This document shows, one piece after another, positions 7,391 through 14,581 of a DNA stretch of 15,966 bases. Made by a program: the position numbers and the translations under genes. The notes below the pieces were generated by a model. It searched no databases. It had not been told where the DNA came from and saw only the letters and a program-made list of their open reading frames with translations. The stretch covers positions 1 through 15,966 of the forward strand of contig NZ_JAPJPG010000036.1 of the NCBI RefSeq assembly GCF_030825785.1, written 5' to 3'. This DNA comes from Anaerococcus sp. Lineage in GTDB: Bacteria > Bacillota > Clostridia > Tissierellales > Peptoniphilaceae. Positions within the stretch are counted from its first letter, which is position 1. Each line of letters opens with the position of its first letter.

Positions 7391-8362
7391 ATGGGAATAA
7401 GATTTAGAAAAAGTATTAATTTAGGCAAGGGTTTTAGGATAAATATGAGTAAGACCGGTCCAGGATTTTCCTGGGGTGGCAAGGGATTTAGACTAACAAA
7501 AACTGCCAAGGGAAACATCAGAGGAACAGCCTACATCCCTGGAACGGGCCTATCTTATCAGAAAGAATTCAAAAATCCCCTAAATGACTTAGGGAAAAAT
7601 CATAGAAAAGAAAATAAAAATGAAGAAGGAAAAATAGTAAATAAAAAGTCGCCAATAGCCTTTAAGAATATCCAGTCGACCGCCCTAGAAGATGTCCTAG
7701 AAGGCAGAAAGGCTGAAAGACCCTATAAGCTTCTTGGACTTATTCTTTCTATTGCAGGAATATTTTTATTTTTTATAAATCCCTTCCTTATAGGGCTTAC
7801 ATTAATAGGTGCATTACTTTATTTTTATAAGAAGGAAGCAGAACCTGTAAGCTTAGAATATGACTTCGAAGAAGGATCCAAGGAAGAATACGACCTTACC
7901 AACAAGCTTTTGGCAGGGATACTCGAAAGCGATGAGGTCTTTCTAATAAATGAGCTTGAAGATGATATAATTCTAGACAGAAGCCCTCTAAGAGTAGTGA
8001 AGGGACTTCCTAATGGAATAGATACAAATGTAGAGGTAATAAGTCTTAAGGCAGGAGACATAAGCCTAAGCTTCTTACCAGATGCTCTTTTACTTGCGAA
8101 AAACAAGGACCTTAAGGCAATTGACTACAAGGACCTAAGTGTAGATCTTAGGGCAGAAGACTTCAAGGAGGAAGGAAAGGTCGCAAAAGATGCAAGAGTC
8201 TTAGAAAAAACCTACAAACACTCCAACAAAGACGGAGGTCCTGACAAAAGATATAAAGATAATCCAGAAGTAAGCCTAGTAGAATACGGGATCCTACAAA
8301 TGGAAAATTCTGACCTAAATATAATGATTGGATTTTCTGATACTGTAATCGATGGAAAGTAA
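7391..8362 (+). CDS. DUF4236 domain-containing membrane protein
   Basis: The first 57 residues match the DUF4236 pattern: a Gly-, Lys- and Ser-rich beta repeat beginning MGIRFRKSINLGKGFRINMS and ending IPGTGLSY (49-56). The function of this domain is unknown. A charged linker follows, then a hydrophobic hairpin at about 113-147 (LILSIAGIFLFFINPFLIG), and an acidic, soluble C-terminal region of about 175 residues that I do not recognise. The protein is therefore probably membrane-anchored with both ends on the same side. An AAAGGAGG site precedes the ATG. It stands alone between the arcB terminator and the DUF6110/ATPase pair, 139 bp upstream of the latter; no clear terminator separates it from that pair. 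Confidence 0.8.
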   Translation: MGIRFRKSINLGKGFRINMSKTGPGFSWGGKGFRLTKTAKGNIRGTAYIPGTGLSYQKEFKNPLNDLGKNHRKENKNEEGKIVNKKSPIAFKNIQSTALEDVLEGRKAERPYKLLGLILSIAGIFLFFINPFLIGLTLIGALLYFYKKEAEPVSLEYDFEEGSKEEYDLTNKLLAGILESDEVFLINELEDDIILDRSPLRVVKGLPNGIDTNVEVISLKAGDISLSFLPDALLLAKNKDLKAIDYKDLSVDLRAEDFKEEGKVAKDARVLEKTYKHSNKDGGPDKRYKDNPEVSLVEYGILQMENSDLNIMIGFSDTVIDGK

Positions 8363-8412
8363 GAATTGTTTTAAAATTAGAAAACCCTCTATTCAAAATT
8401 AAATAATGAGAG

Positions 8413-8418
8413 TATAAT
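8413..8418 (+). promoter_or_regulatory. Possible -10 element of the DUF6110-ATPase operon
   Basis: A perfect TATAAT about 85 nt before the ATG at 8502. The nearest -35-like sequence (TTCAAA, 8392-8397) is at a short 15-nt spacing, so the promoter call is weak. Confidence 0.35.
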
Positions 8419-8431
8419 TGAATCATAGTAA

Positions 8432-8481
8432 AGGCTTTAGGTCAAAGCTAAGGTAAAACTTTCGTTAAGATATTAAAGCCT
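8432..8481 (+). promoter_or_regulatory. Leader stem-loop with alternative pairing before the DUF6110 gene
   Basis: AGGCTTTA (8432-8439) can pair over 8 bp with TAAAGCCT (8474-8481), enclosing 34 nt, and the 3' arm ends 9 nt before the AGGAGG site. The same left arm can instead form a local hairpin, GCTTT (8434-8438) with AAAGC (8444-8448). Two mutually exclusive folds are therefore possible. I recognise no known metal riboswitch in it. Confidence 0.35.
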
Positions 8482-8501
8482 AAAAATTTAAGGAGGAATT
8501 C

Positions 8502-8819
8502 ATGTTAGAAAAGAAAGCATTAAGCGTTGGAGCAGGATTATTGGTAGGTTTAGTTGGAGGAAAAGTTCTCAACTCAAAACTTGCCAAAAAAGCAACAGTT
8601 AACACAGTTGTTGGAGGACTAAAGGTAAAGGAATCTATCGATAAAACTATTGAGTCTATCAGAGTTTCAGCAGAAGATGTCCTAGCAGAAGCCAAGGAAG
8701 TAAAGGCTAAGGAAGAAGCTGAAGAAGCAAAAAAAGAAGCTGAACAAGATATTGAAAAAGTAGCTTGCGAATGCGAGTGTGGATGCGAAGAAGAAATTTC
8801 TGAGGAAGAAAATAAGTAA
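8502..8819 (+). CDS. DUF6110-like small protein with cysteine-rich C-terminal tail
   Basis: A 105-residue protein with a glycine-rich hydrophobic N-terminus (about 6-25, ALSVGAGLLVGLVGGKVL) that may insert in or lie on the membrane. A long, charged, probably helical middle rich in Glu, Lys and Ala follows (40-85). The tail has five cysteines within nine residues (ACECECGCEEE), flanked by acidic residues. The N-terminal half resembles the DUF6110 family, small proteins that I recall being found next to heavy-metal P-type ATPases in Firmicutes. The Cys/Glu tail looks able to bind a soft metal, which would fit a metal-delivery or sensing role for the ATPase; this is inference. The start follows AGGAGG. 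Its TAA overlaps the next ATG by one base (TAATG), so the two are probably translationally coupled. Confidence 0.75.
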   Translation: MLEKKALSVGAGLLVGLVGGKVLNSKLAKKATVNTVVGGLKVKESIDKTIESIRVSAEDVLAEAKEVKAKEEAEEAKKEAEQDIEKVACECECGCEEEISEEENK

Positions 8820-10894
8820 TGAGAGCCTCTATTGCTCATAGAATCGAAGGCAGAAGCCGTTTCACCTATGAAGATTATATAAAAGAGGAAAATCTAAACA
8901 AGCTAAAATATCGCATAGAAGAAATCGAAGGAGTCAAGTCTTGTAGGGTGTCGATCCTCACAAAGTCCATCACGGTAAATTACGAGGAGAGATTTATTCC
9001 TCAAATAGCTAGGGCAATCCTTGACCTAGACCTAAAGACTATTGAGGAAACCTCTATAGAAAGAGTAGACTTTGAGGCTCAATCAGAAAATGACATCTTC
9101 CATATTTTAAGAGATGCCATGTATACTAGGATATTTTTCAAATATATCCTACCTCAGCCTTTAGGAACCATAGGTCTATTCTTTAGGGCCTATCCATTTA
9201 TCAAAGCTGGAGTTAAGTCTTTGATTAAGAGAAAGGTAAATGTAGAAGTCTTGGATGCGACTGCAATTTCAATCTCTCTTGCAACGAGGAAGTTTGGAGA
9301 TGCCGCAAACATAATGTTCCTATTGGGCCTTGGTGAAAAACTTGAAGATTACACCATGAAGAAGTCCCAAGAAGACTTAGCTAATTCTCTTGCATTAAAT
9401 GTTGATAATGTGTTTGTTATCGAAAATGGTGAAAAGATTATCAAAAATATCAAGGAAGTTGAAGAAGGAGATTTAATAGAAGTTGAGATGGGTAACTTAA
9501 TTCCTGTAGATGGCAAGGTCATCAAGGGGGTTGCCATGGTCAACGAATCTTCTTTTACAGGAGAGTCTAATCCTGTCAAGAAATCAGAGGGATCTATAGT
9601 CTTTGCAGGAACTGCCCTCGAAGAGGGAGCAATCATCGTTGAAACTAAGAAAAAGTACGATGAATCTAGGTTAAGCCATATTATTGAGCTTATTTCAGAT
9701 AGCGAAAAGAACAAGTCTTTGGCTCAGAAAAATGCAGAGAATATGGCTGATAGTCTAGTTAAGTACTCTTTCGTAGGAGCAGGACTTACCTACCTTCTTA
9801 CAAGAAACTTAGAAAAGGCCAAGTCATTCTTGATGGTAGATTTCTCATGTGCCCTAAAACTTACCATTCCTATAGCTATAATGAAGGCGATTAGCCAAGC
9901 ATCTGAAAAGAAAGTTTTAGTTAAGGGTGGCAAATACTTAGAAAACTTATCTAAGGCCAACACCATTGTCTTCGACAAGACTGGTACACTAACTAAGTCT
10001 GAACCAAGGGTTGCTAAAGTTATTGCCCTTGATGATATCGAGGAAAATGAATGTCTAAGAATAGCAGCTTGTCTTGAAGAGCACTTCCCACACTCTATAG
10101 CAAGTGCTGTAGTAGAAGCTGCTAGGGCAAGGGATTTAAAACACGAAGAGATGCACTCTAAACCTGAGTATATAGTAGCCCATGGTATAAAGACTACTAT
10201 AGTAGACAAGGTAGCTATGATTGGCTCAGAACACTTTATCTTGGACGATGAGGGAGTCGAAATAGACGATAAGACTAGGGATATAATTGATAGGCTCAAA
10301 GAAGATTATTCACTTCTCTATCTGGCCTTTGCCGATAGACTTATAGCAGTAATCTGTATTGAAGATCCTCTAAGGGAAGAAGCTACGGATATCGTAAAAG
10401 ATCTTAGGGACCTATCCATTGATAACATAGCTATGCTTACTGGAGATGCAGAAAATGCAGCAAGGAGTGTAGCGGAAAAGCTAGGCCTTGACTATTACAA
10501 GTCACAAGTTTTGCCAGAAGATAAACAAAAATATGTTATGGAAGAAAAAGATAAGGGAAGGACTGTAGTTATGATAGGAGATGGAATAAATGATTCTGTA
10601 GCCCTATCAAGTTCAGATGTAGGAATATCAATGCACCAAGGAGCTGATATAGCCAAAGAAATCTCTGACATATCCATAGGAAGCGACAGCCTAGAAGGCC
10701 TAGTTGATGTTGTAAAACTATCAAAGGCTATGGATAAAAGGATAAAAACTGACTACAAGCAGATTGTATCCATTAACTCAAGCCTTATAATCTTAGGAGT
10801 TCTAGGAATTTTGTCAAATACAAGTTCTTCACTCCTTCACAACCTATCGACAGTTATGATTGCAGGCAAGAACATGAAAGATTATAAAATTTAA
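8819..10894 (+). CDS. P1B-like heavy-metal-translocating P-type ATPase lacking CPC motif
   Basis: A 691-residue cation pump by its core motifs: TGES (247-250) in the actuator domain, the phosphorylation site DKTGT (Asp386), GDGIND (587-592) in the hinge, and a C-terminal region with SSSLLHNLSTV typical of metal pumps. The N-terminal 80 residues look like an HMA-type fold without the CxxC metal site. The key membrane motif, normally CPC or SPC before ALxLxxP, reads Phe342-Ser343-Cys344, so the proline and first ligand are missing. The usual Ser-Glu-His-Pro loop reads EEHFPHS (420-426), with Pro and His in swapped order, and the P-domain proline after GDGINDS is Val594. Fewer N-terminal membrane helices are obvious than in CopA. 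The metal cannot be stated. It is coupled to the DUF6110-like gene by a TAATG overlap. Confidence 0.85.
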   Translation: MRASIAHRIEGRSRFTYEDYIKEENLNKLKYRIEEIEGVKSCRVSILTKSITVNYEERFIPQIARAILDLDLKTIEETSIERVDFEAQSENDIFHILRDAMYTRIFFKYILPQPLGTIGLFFRAYPFIKAGVKSLIKRKVNVEVLDATAISISLATRKFGDAANIMFLLGLGEKLEDYTMKKSQEDLANSLALNVDNVFVIENGEKIIKNIKEVEEGDLIEVEMGNLIPVDGKVIKGVAMVNESSFTGESNPVKKSEGSIVFAGTALEEGAIIVETKKKYDESRLSHIIELISDSEKNKSLAQKNAENMADSLVKYSFVGAGLTYLLTRNLEKAKSFLMVDFSCALKLTIPIAIMKAISQASEKKVLVKGGKYLENLSKANTIVFDKTGTLTKSEPRVAKVIALDDIEENECLRIAACLEEHFPHSIASAVVEAARARDLKHEEMHSKPEYIVAHGIKTTIVDKVAMIGSEHFILDDEGVEIDDKTRDIIDRLKEDYSLLYLAFADRLIAVICIEDPLREEATDIVKDLRDLSIDNIAMLTGDAENAARSVAEKLGLDYYKSQVLPEDKQKYVMEEKDKGRTVVMIGDGINDSVALSSSDVGISMHQGADIAKEISDISIGSDSLEGLVDVVKLSKAMDKRIKTDYKQIVSINSSLIILGVLGILSNTSSSLLHNLSTVMIAGKNMKDYKI

Positions 10895-10911
10895 TAAACA
10901 AAGAAAAAAGA

Positions 10912-10957
10912 CAGTGCCTAAGGTTTATAGAAAGACCCTAAGCACTGCCTTTTATTT
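10912..10957. terminator. Bidirectional terminator between the ATPase and deoR genes
   Basis: CAGTGC (10912-10917) pairs with GCACTG (10942-10947), extended inward by an imperfect second stem. On the plus strand CCTTTTATTT follows; on the minus strand the mirror end is followed by TCTTTTTTC. It sits between two convergent genes and its right edge overlaps the last bases of the deoR coding region. Confidence 0.8.
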
Positions 10958-11746
10958 ATCAGCTATTATCACTCTTATATTTTTCTCTTCTAAATAGCTA
11001 AGCCAATCTCTACTTATATTTTTATCAGTTACAACAATATCTATATCATCAAGCTCGCAAAAATGAACAGCCTTTACAGCATCGAACTTGCTTGAGTCTA
11101 CGAGCAAAATTACCTCTAGAGAATTTTTTATAATTAACTTTTTGGTTGCTAGCTCGTAGGAGTTGGCACAAGTTATGCCCAAATTTTTATGTACTCCGGC
11201 TGCTGATAGGAAGACCTTGTTGGCTCTTGTGTTTTCTATAACATTAAGGCTTGCTTGTGATTCGAACATCCCTGTATTTCTGTGGAAAAATCCTCCCGCA
11301 AGGATTAGGTCGATATTATCCTTATACATCAAATTCAGGAAGTTATTTGATGAGAAAACAAGACAAGTTGAAGAAATATCATTAGAAATATACTTAGAAA
11401 GCTTATCAGTAGTAGTTCCAGTATCTATTACTACAATATCTCCATCGTTAATTAAACTAGAAGCCCTTCTTCCAATCAAATCTTTTTGCCTATTGTTTAA
11501 TTTCAAATTTTGGTCTAGGTCATAATCCGACTCAGTTTGGGAGAGAGTCGGGTTATCCAAGGAAGGGTTATAAACAACAGCTCCATGGTAGACCTCTATA
11601 ATGTTATTATCCTCAAGAATCTTTATATCCCTTCTTATAGTCATCTCAGAGACTGACAAGTCGCTTGCCAATTCCTTGATGGAAGATCCGTTTTTATTCT
11701 TGACTATGCTTATTATTTTATTTAATCTTTCGTCTTTTTTAGCCAT
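10952..11746 (-). CDS. DeoR-family transcriptional repressor
   Basis: A 264-residue regulator with the typical N-terminal DeoR winged helix-turn-helix (about 5-57, ELASDLSVSEMTIRRDIKIL) and a C-terminal DeoRC sugar-phosphate sensing domain containing GDIVVIDTGTT (102-112). I chose the ATG at 11746 because AGGTGG lies 9 nt upstream; a TTG at 11755 would extend it by three residues but abuts that site. It is divergent from the deoC'-deoB-nupC-pdp genes, so it probably represses them and responds to a (deoxy)ribose phosphate; this is inference from position and family. Only 24 nt separate its ATG from the deoC remnant, so its promoter must lie within the remnant. It converges on the metal ATPase gene, with a shared terminator. 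Confidence 0.88.
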   Translation of the reverse strand: MAKKDERLNKIISIVKNKNGSSIKELASDLSVSEMTIRRDIKILEDNNIIEVYHGAVVYNPSLDNPTLSQTESDYDLDQNLKLNNRQKDLIGRRASSLINDGDIVVIDTGTTTDKLSKYISNDISSTCLVFSSNNFLNLMYKDNIDLILAGGFFHRNTGMFESQASLNVIENTRANKVFLSAAGVHKNLGITCANSYELATKKLIIKNSLEVILLVDSSKFDAVKAVHFCELDDIDIVVTDKNISRDWLSYLEEKNIRVIIADK

Positions 11747-11769
11747 ATACTCCAACCACCTTTAGCTTA

Positions 11770-11798
11770 ATTGTACCATAAATATCTGAATATCTCAG
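11770..11798 (-). promoter_or_regulatory. Putative deoR promoter, within the deoC remnant
   Basis: On the minus strand CTGAGA (11798-11793, 4 of 6 to TTGACA) is followed after 17 nt by TACAAT (11775-11770, 5 of 6 to TATAAT). The start point would be about 11763, only a few bases before the AGGTGG site. Part of it lies in sequence that also encodes deoC residues. Confidence 0.4.
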
Positions 11799-12175
11799 AT
11801 GTTAAAAATGGAGACTACGAGAAGGTAGAAAAGGAGATAAGAGCTATCAAGGAAGCTATAGGAGATAAAATCCTTAAGGTGATTATCGAAACTTGCTATC
11901 TTACAGAGGAAGAAAAAATAGCTATGTGTGAAGCTGTTACCAAGGCAGGAGCTGATTACATCAAGACATCTACAGGCTTTGGTACAGATGGGGCTAGGAT
12001 GGAAGATGTAATCCTATTTAAAGACCACATTGGAGAAAATGTTAAAATAAAAGCAGCTGGTGGAGTTAAAACAAAAGAAGACCTAGTAGCCTTTATAGAA
12101 GCAGGTTGCGACAGGATAGGAACAAGCTCAGCTATAAAGATGCTTAAGGGCGAAGAAAATAAGTCAGATTATTAG
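11771..12175 (+). pseudogene. deoC: 5'-truncated deoxyribose-phosphate aldolase (deoC remnant)
   Basis: The open frame encodes about the last 128 residues of DeoC, which normally has about 220. Homology begins around NISDVKNGDYEKVEKEI. The Schiff-base lysine (K65 in YIKTSTGF) and the second catalytic-site lysine (K94 in KAAGGVKT) remain. The N-terminal part with the EVDM aspartate and the first beta/alpha units of the barrel is absent. The only start at the 5' end is a TTG at 11771 with no ribosome binding site. The protein could not form a complete TIM barrel. Its stop overlaps the AGAGGA site of deoB, the normal gene order. A direct 8-mer near-repeat (AATATCTG, AATATCTC, 11781-11796) marks the edge of the homology. 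Truncation by deletion is my reading; an assembly join is the alternative. Confidence 0.8.
11784..11800. promoter_or_regulatory. Palindrome ATCTGA-N5-TCAGAT, candidate operator
   Basis: A perfect 6-bp inverted repeat with a 5-bp centre (ATATC) covers the -35 region of the putative deoR promoter. That is where an autoregulatory DeoR-type operator could sit. Its right half is inside the preserved deoC reading frame, so it may be coincidental. Confidence 0.3.
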
Positions 12176-12183
12176 AGGATCTT

Positions 12184-13359
12184 ATGAAAAATAAAAAGAG
12201 AGTATTTTTAATAGTTTTAGACTCTGTGGGCATAGGCGAAATGCCAGATGCTCACAAATATGGCGATGAGGGTAGCAATACCCTTGCTGCTATTGTTAAA
12301 AGCGATAAATTTAAGGCAGATAATTTAGCAAAACTTGGATTTTTCAATATCGAAGGTGTTGATTGCAAGGAAGATGTATTAAATCCTATAGGATCTTTTG
12401 CAAGACTTGCCGAAGCTTCAAATGGCAAGGACACAACTACAGGTCATTGGGAGATGGCAGGCATCATTTCAGAAAAACCTTTCCCTACCTTCCCAAATGG
12501 TTTTCCAGAAGATTTTCTAGAAGAGTATTCTAAAAGAGTTGGTAGAAAGATTATCTGCAACAAGCCATATTCTGGAACAGAGGTTATTGAAGATTATGGT
12601 AAGGAACACTTGGAAACAGGAGCTCTTATAGTCTATACATCAGCAGACTCAGTCTTTCAGGTAGCAGGCCACGAAGATGTAGTTAGCCTTGAAGAATTAT
12701 ATCGCTGTTGTGAGATTGCAAGAGATATGCTTCAGGGAGATTTGGCAGTAGGTAGGGTTATAGCAAGGCCTTTTGTAGGCGAGCTTGGTTCTTTTGAGAG
12801 AACTAGAAACAGACACGACTACGCCCTAACTCCAACAGGCCCAATCATTATGGATGATTTGGTAAAAAATGGCTATGACTCTATAGGAGTTGGCAAGATT
12901 TATGATATCTTCGCAGGGCAGTCAGTCCTTGAAACTTACAAGATGGAAGACAACATCGATGGAATGAATATAACCCTTGATTTGTGTGATAAGGATTTCA
13001 ATGGCTTGTGTTTCGTAAATTTAGTTGATTTTGACATGATTTATGGTCATAGAAATGATGTAGATGGTTATGCCAAGGCCTTTGCTGATTTTGATAAGCA
13101 ATTGGGAGAGATGCTTCCTAAACTTAGGGAAGATGACATTGTAATTATCACAGCAGATCATGGATGTGACCCATCAACCCCATCCACCGACCACTCCAGG
13201 GAATATGTTCCAATGTTAATTTTTGGAGATAAGATTAAATCTGGAGTTGACCTAAAGACAAGAAATACTTTTGCAGATATTGGAAAGACTATTGCCGATA
13301 TATTTGAAATCGACTCAGCAATTCCAGGCGAAAGTTTTTATGAAAAAGTTAAAAAATAG
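12184..13359 (+). CDS. deoB: Phosphopentomutase
   Basis: Converts (deoxy)ribose-1-phosphate from nucleoside phosphorolysis into the 5-phosphate. The 391-residue length and motifs are those of the alkaline-phosphatase-like DeoB family, which uses two Mn2+ ions: LDSVGIGEMPDA (12-23, metal-ligand Asp13), GKDTTTGHWEMAG (81-93, with Thr85 at the position of the phosphorylated threonine), SADSVFQVAGHED, KIYDIFAGQ, DFDMIYGHRND, and ADHGCDPSTPSTDHSREY near the C-terminus, supplying Asp and His metal ligands. The ATG follows AGAGGA, which overlaps the deoC stop. With pdp and nupC it forms a nucleoside-catabolic operon; its product would normally go to DeoC, which is truncated here. Confidence 0.97.
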   Translation: MKNKKRVFLIVLDSVGIGEMPDAHKYGDEGSNTLAAIVKSDKFKADNLAKLGFFNIEGVDCKEDVLNPIGSFARLAEASNGKDTTTGHWEMAGIISEKPFPTFPNGFPEDFLEEYSKRVGRKIICNKPYSGTEVIEDYGKEHLETGALIVYTSADSVFQVAGHEDVVSLEELYRCCEIARDMLQGDLAVGRVIARPFVGELGSFERTRNRHDYALTPTGPIIMDDLVKNGYDSIGVGKIYDIFAGQSVLETYKMEDNIDGMNITLDLCDKDFNGLCFVNLVDFDMIYGHRNDVDGYAKAFADFDKQLGEMLPKLREDDIVIITADHGCDPSTPSTDHSREYVPMLIFGDKIKSGVDLKTRNTFADIGKTIADIFEIDSAIPGESFYEKVKK

Positions 13360-13368
13360 GAGTGTTTT

Positions 13369-14571
13369 ATGAAATTGATCTTGAACCTTCTGGGTATAGT
13401 TATTGTAATAGGATTTATGTTTTTAATATCTATGAACAGGAAGGCTGTAAAAGTTAAGGGGATTTTCACAGCTCTTTTAGCTCAATTTATAATAGCAGGC
13501 CTTCTTGTGAAACTCCCTCAAGGAAGAGCGGCTATAGGAGCTGTTAGTAAGGCTGTAGAAAAGGTTTTATCCTATGGTAGCGAGGGAATCCAATTTGTTT
13601 TTGGATCTTTGGGAGATCCAGCAGCTGCATCAGGATATATATTTGCCTTTCAAACCTTGACCAATATTATATTTATATCATCTTTAGTTGCAGTCTTGTT
13701 CTATACCGGAATTTTGGGTTTTGTAGTATCAAAGATAGGTTGGCTCATAGGAAAATTATTTAAAACATCAGAGGTTGAGTCCTTTGTAGCAGTTGCTAAT
13801 ATGTTCTTAGGTCAAACTGACTCACCAATCCTTGTAGCAAAATATTTAAACTTCATGACAGAAAGTGAAGTAATGCTAGTCCTCGTTTCAGGAATGGGAT
13901 CAATGTCAGTATCAATTATTGCAGGCTATGTTGCCTTGGGAATCCCTATGGAATCCTTGCTTATAGCATCTACCATGGTTCCAGTTGGCTCAATCCTTCT
14001 ATCCAAAATTGTATGCCCACAAACAGAGGAAATCCAAGAGCTCGGTGAAGTGAAGATGGACAGGAAGGGCAACAACGAAAACGTCCTAGATGCCTTGGCA
14101 AGTGGAGCCCTCGATGGAATGAATATGGCTATGGCAATAGGAGCAAGCCTTATAGCTATAATTTCTATAGTAGCTTTGATAAATGGGATTTTGGGCATAT
14201 TTAATATTTCTTTGGAGACTATCCTATCTTATGTATTTGCACCAATGGGTTACTTGATGGGACTTGAAGGTAAGGAAGTCTTTACAGCAGGTGAGCTTTT
14301 AGGTTCAAAATTAATCTTAAACGAATTCGTAGCCTTTGGCAAGCTTGGTCCAATGCTTGCTACTATGAGCGAGAGAACAGGTCTTATGCTTGCAGTATCT
14401 CTTGCAGGATTTGCTAATGTAAGCTCAATAGGAATTTGTATATCTGGTATATCAGTCCTATGTCCAGAAAAAAGACCTGTTCTTGCAAAGCTTGCCCTAA
14501 GGGCTATGATTGCGGGATTCTGTGTCAGCGTACTATCAGCTTTAATAGTTGGTATTTGGTTATTATTCTAA
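13369..14571 (+). CDS. nupC: Concentrative nucleoside transporter (CNT family)
   Basis: A 400-residue membrane protein that imports nucleosides with Na+ or H+. It has an N-terminal gate/nucleoside/C-terminal gate layout with about 8-10 hydrophobic segments. Family motifs are GQTDSP (148-153), SGMGSMSVSIIAGY (174-187), the conserved NEFVAF (318-323) and GFANVSSIGI (347-356). The acidic residue in the first motif is Asp151, where CNT transporters usually carry Glu (GQTE); the Glu of NEF is present. TAGGAG lies before the ATG, 9 nt after deoB. The stop overlaps the pdp ribosome binding site. Uptake of pyrimidine nucleosides for Pdp is the likely role; the exact specificity is not visible. Confidence 0.94.
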   Translation: MKLILNLLGIVIVIGFMFLISMNRKAVKVKGIFTALLAQFIIAGLLVKLPQGRAAIGAVSKAVEKVLSYGSEGIQFVFGSLGDPAAASGYIFAFQTLTNIIFISSLVAVLFYTGILGFVVSKIGWLIGKLFKTSEVESFVAVANMFLGQTDSPILVAKYLNFMTESEVMLVLVSGMGSMSVSIIAGYVALGIPMESLLIASTMVPVGSILLSKIVCPQTEEIQELGEVKMDRKGNNENVLDALASGALDGMNMAMAIGASLIAIISIVALINGILGIFNISLETILSYVFAPMGYLMGLEGKEVFTAGELLGSKLILNEFVAFGKLGPMLATMSERTGLMLAVSLAGFANVSSIGICISGISVLCPEKRPVLAKLALRAMIAGFCVSVLSALIVGIWLLF

Positions 14572-14581
14572 AGGAGAAGAA

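Noticed and set aside
8440..8458. CtsR-box-like direct repeat GGTCAAA-N5-GGTAAAA
   Set aside because: CtsR boxes have a 3-nt spacer and two close matches to the heptad; here the spacer is 5, the second half is imperfect and the adjacent gene is not a heat-shock gene.
9790..10299. Open frame of 169 codons on the minus strand inside the metal ATPase gene
   Set aside because: Fully inside a gene with clear P-type ATPase motifs, Ser/Ile-rich low-complexity translation and no family features; a shadow of the real frame, as are the other antisense frames over clp, deoB, nupC and pdp.
11163..11525. Plus-strand frame of 120 codons across the deoR gene
   Set aside because: Antisense to a well-supported DeoR regulator, with no ribosome binding site or recognisable domain.
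14549..14581. Upstream extension of pdp to 14549
   Set aside because: The extension overlaps the end of nupC and has no ribosome binding site, while the ATG at 14582 follows AAAGGAGAAG and gives the standard 433-residue length.
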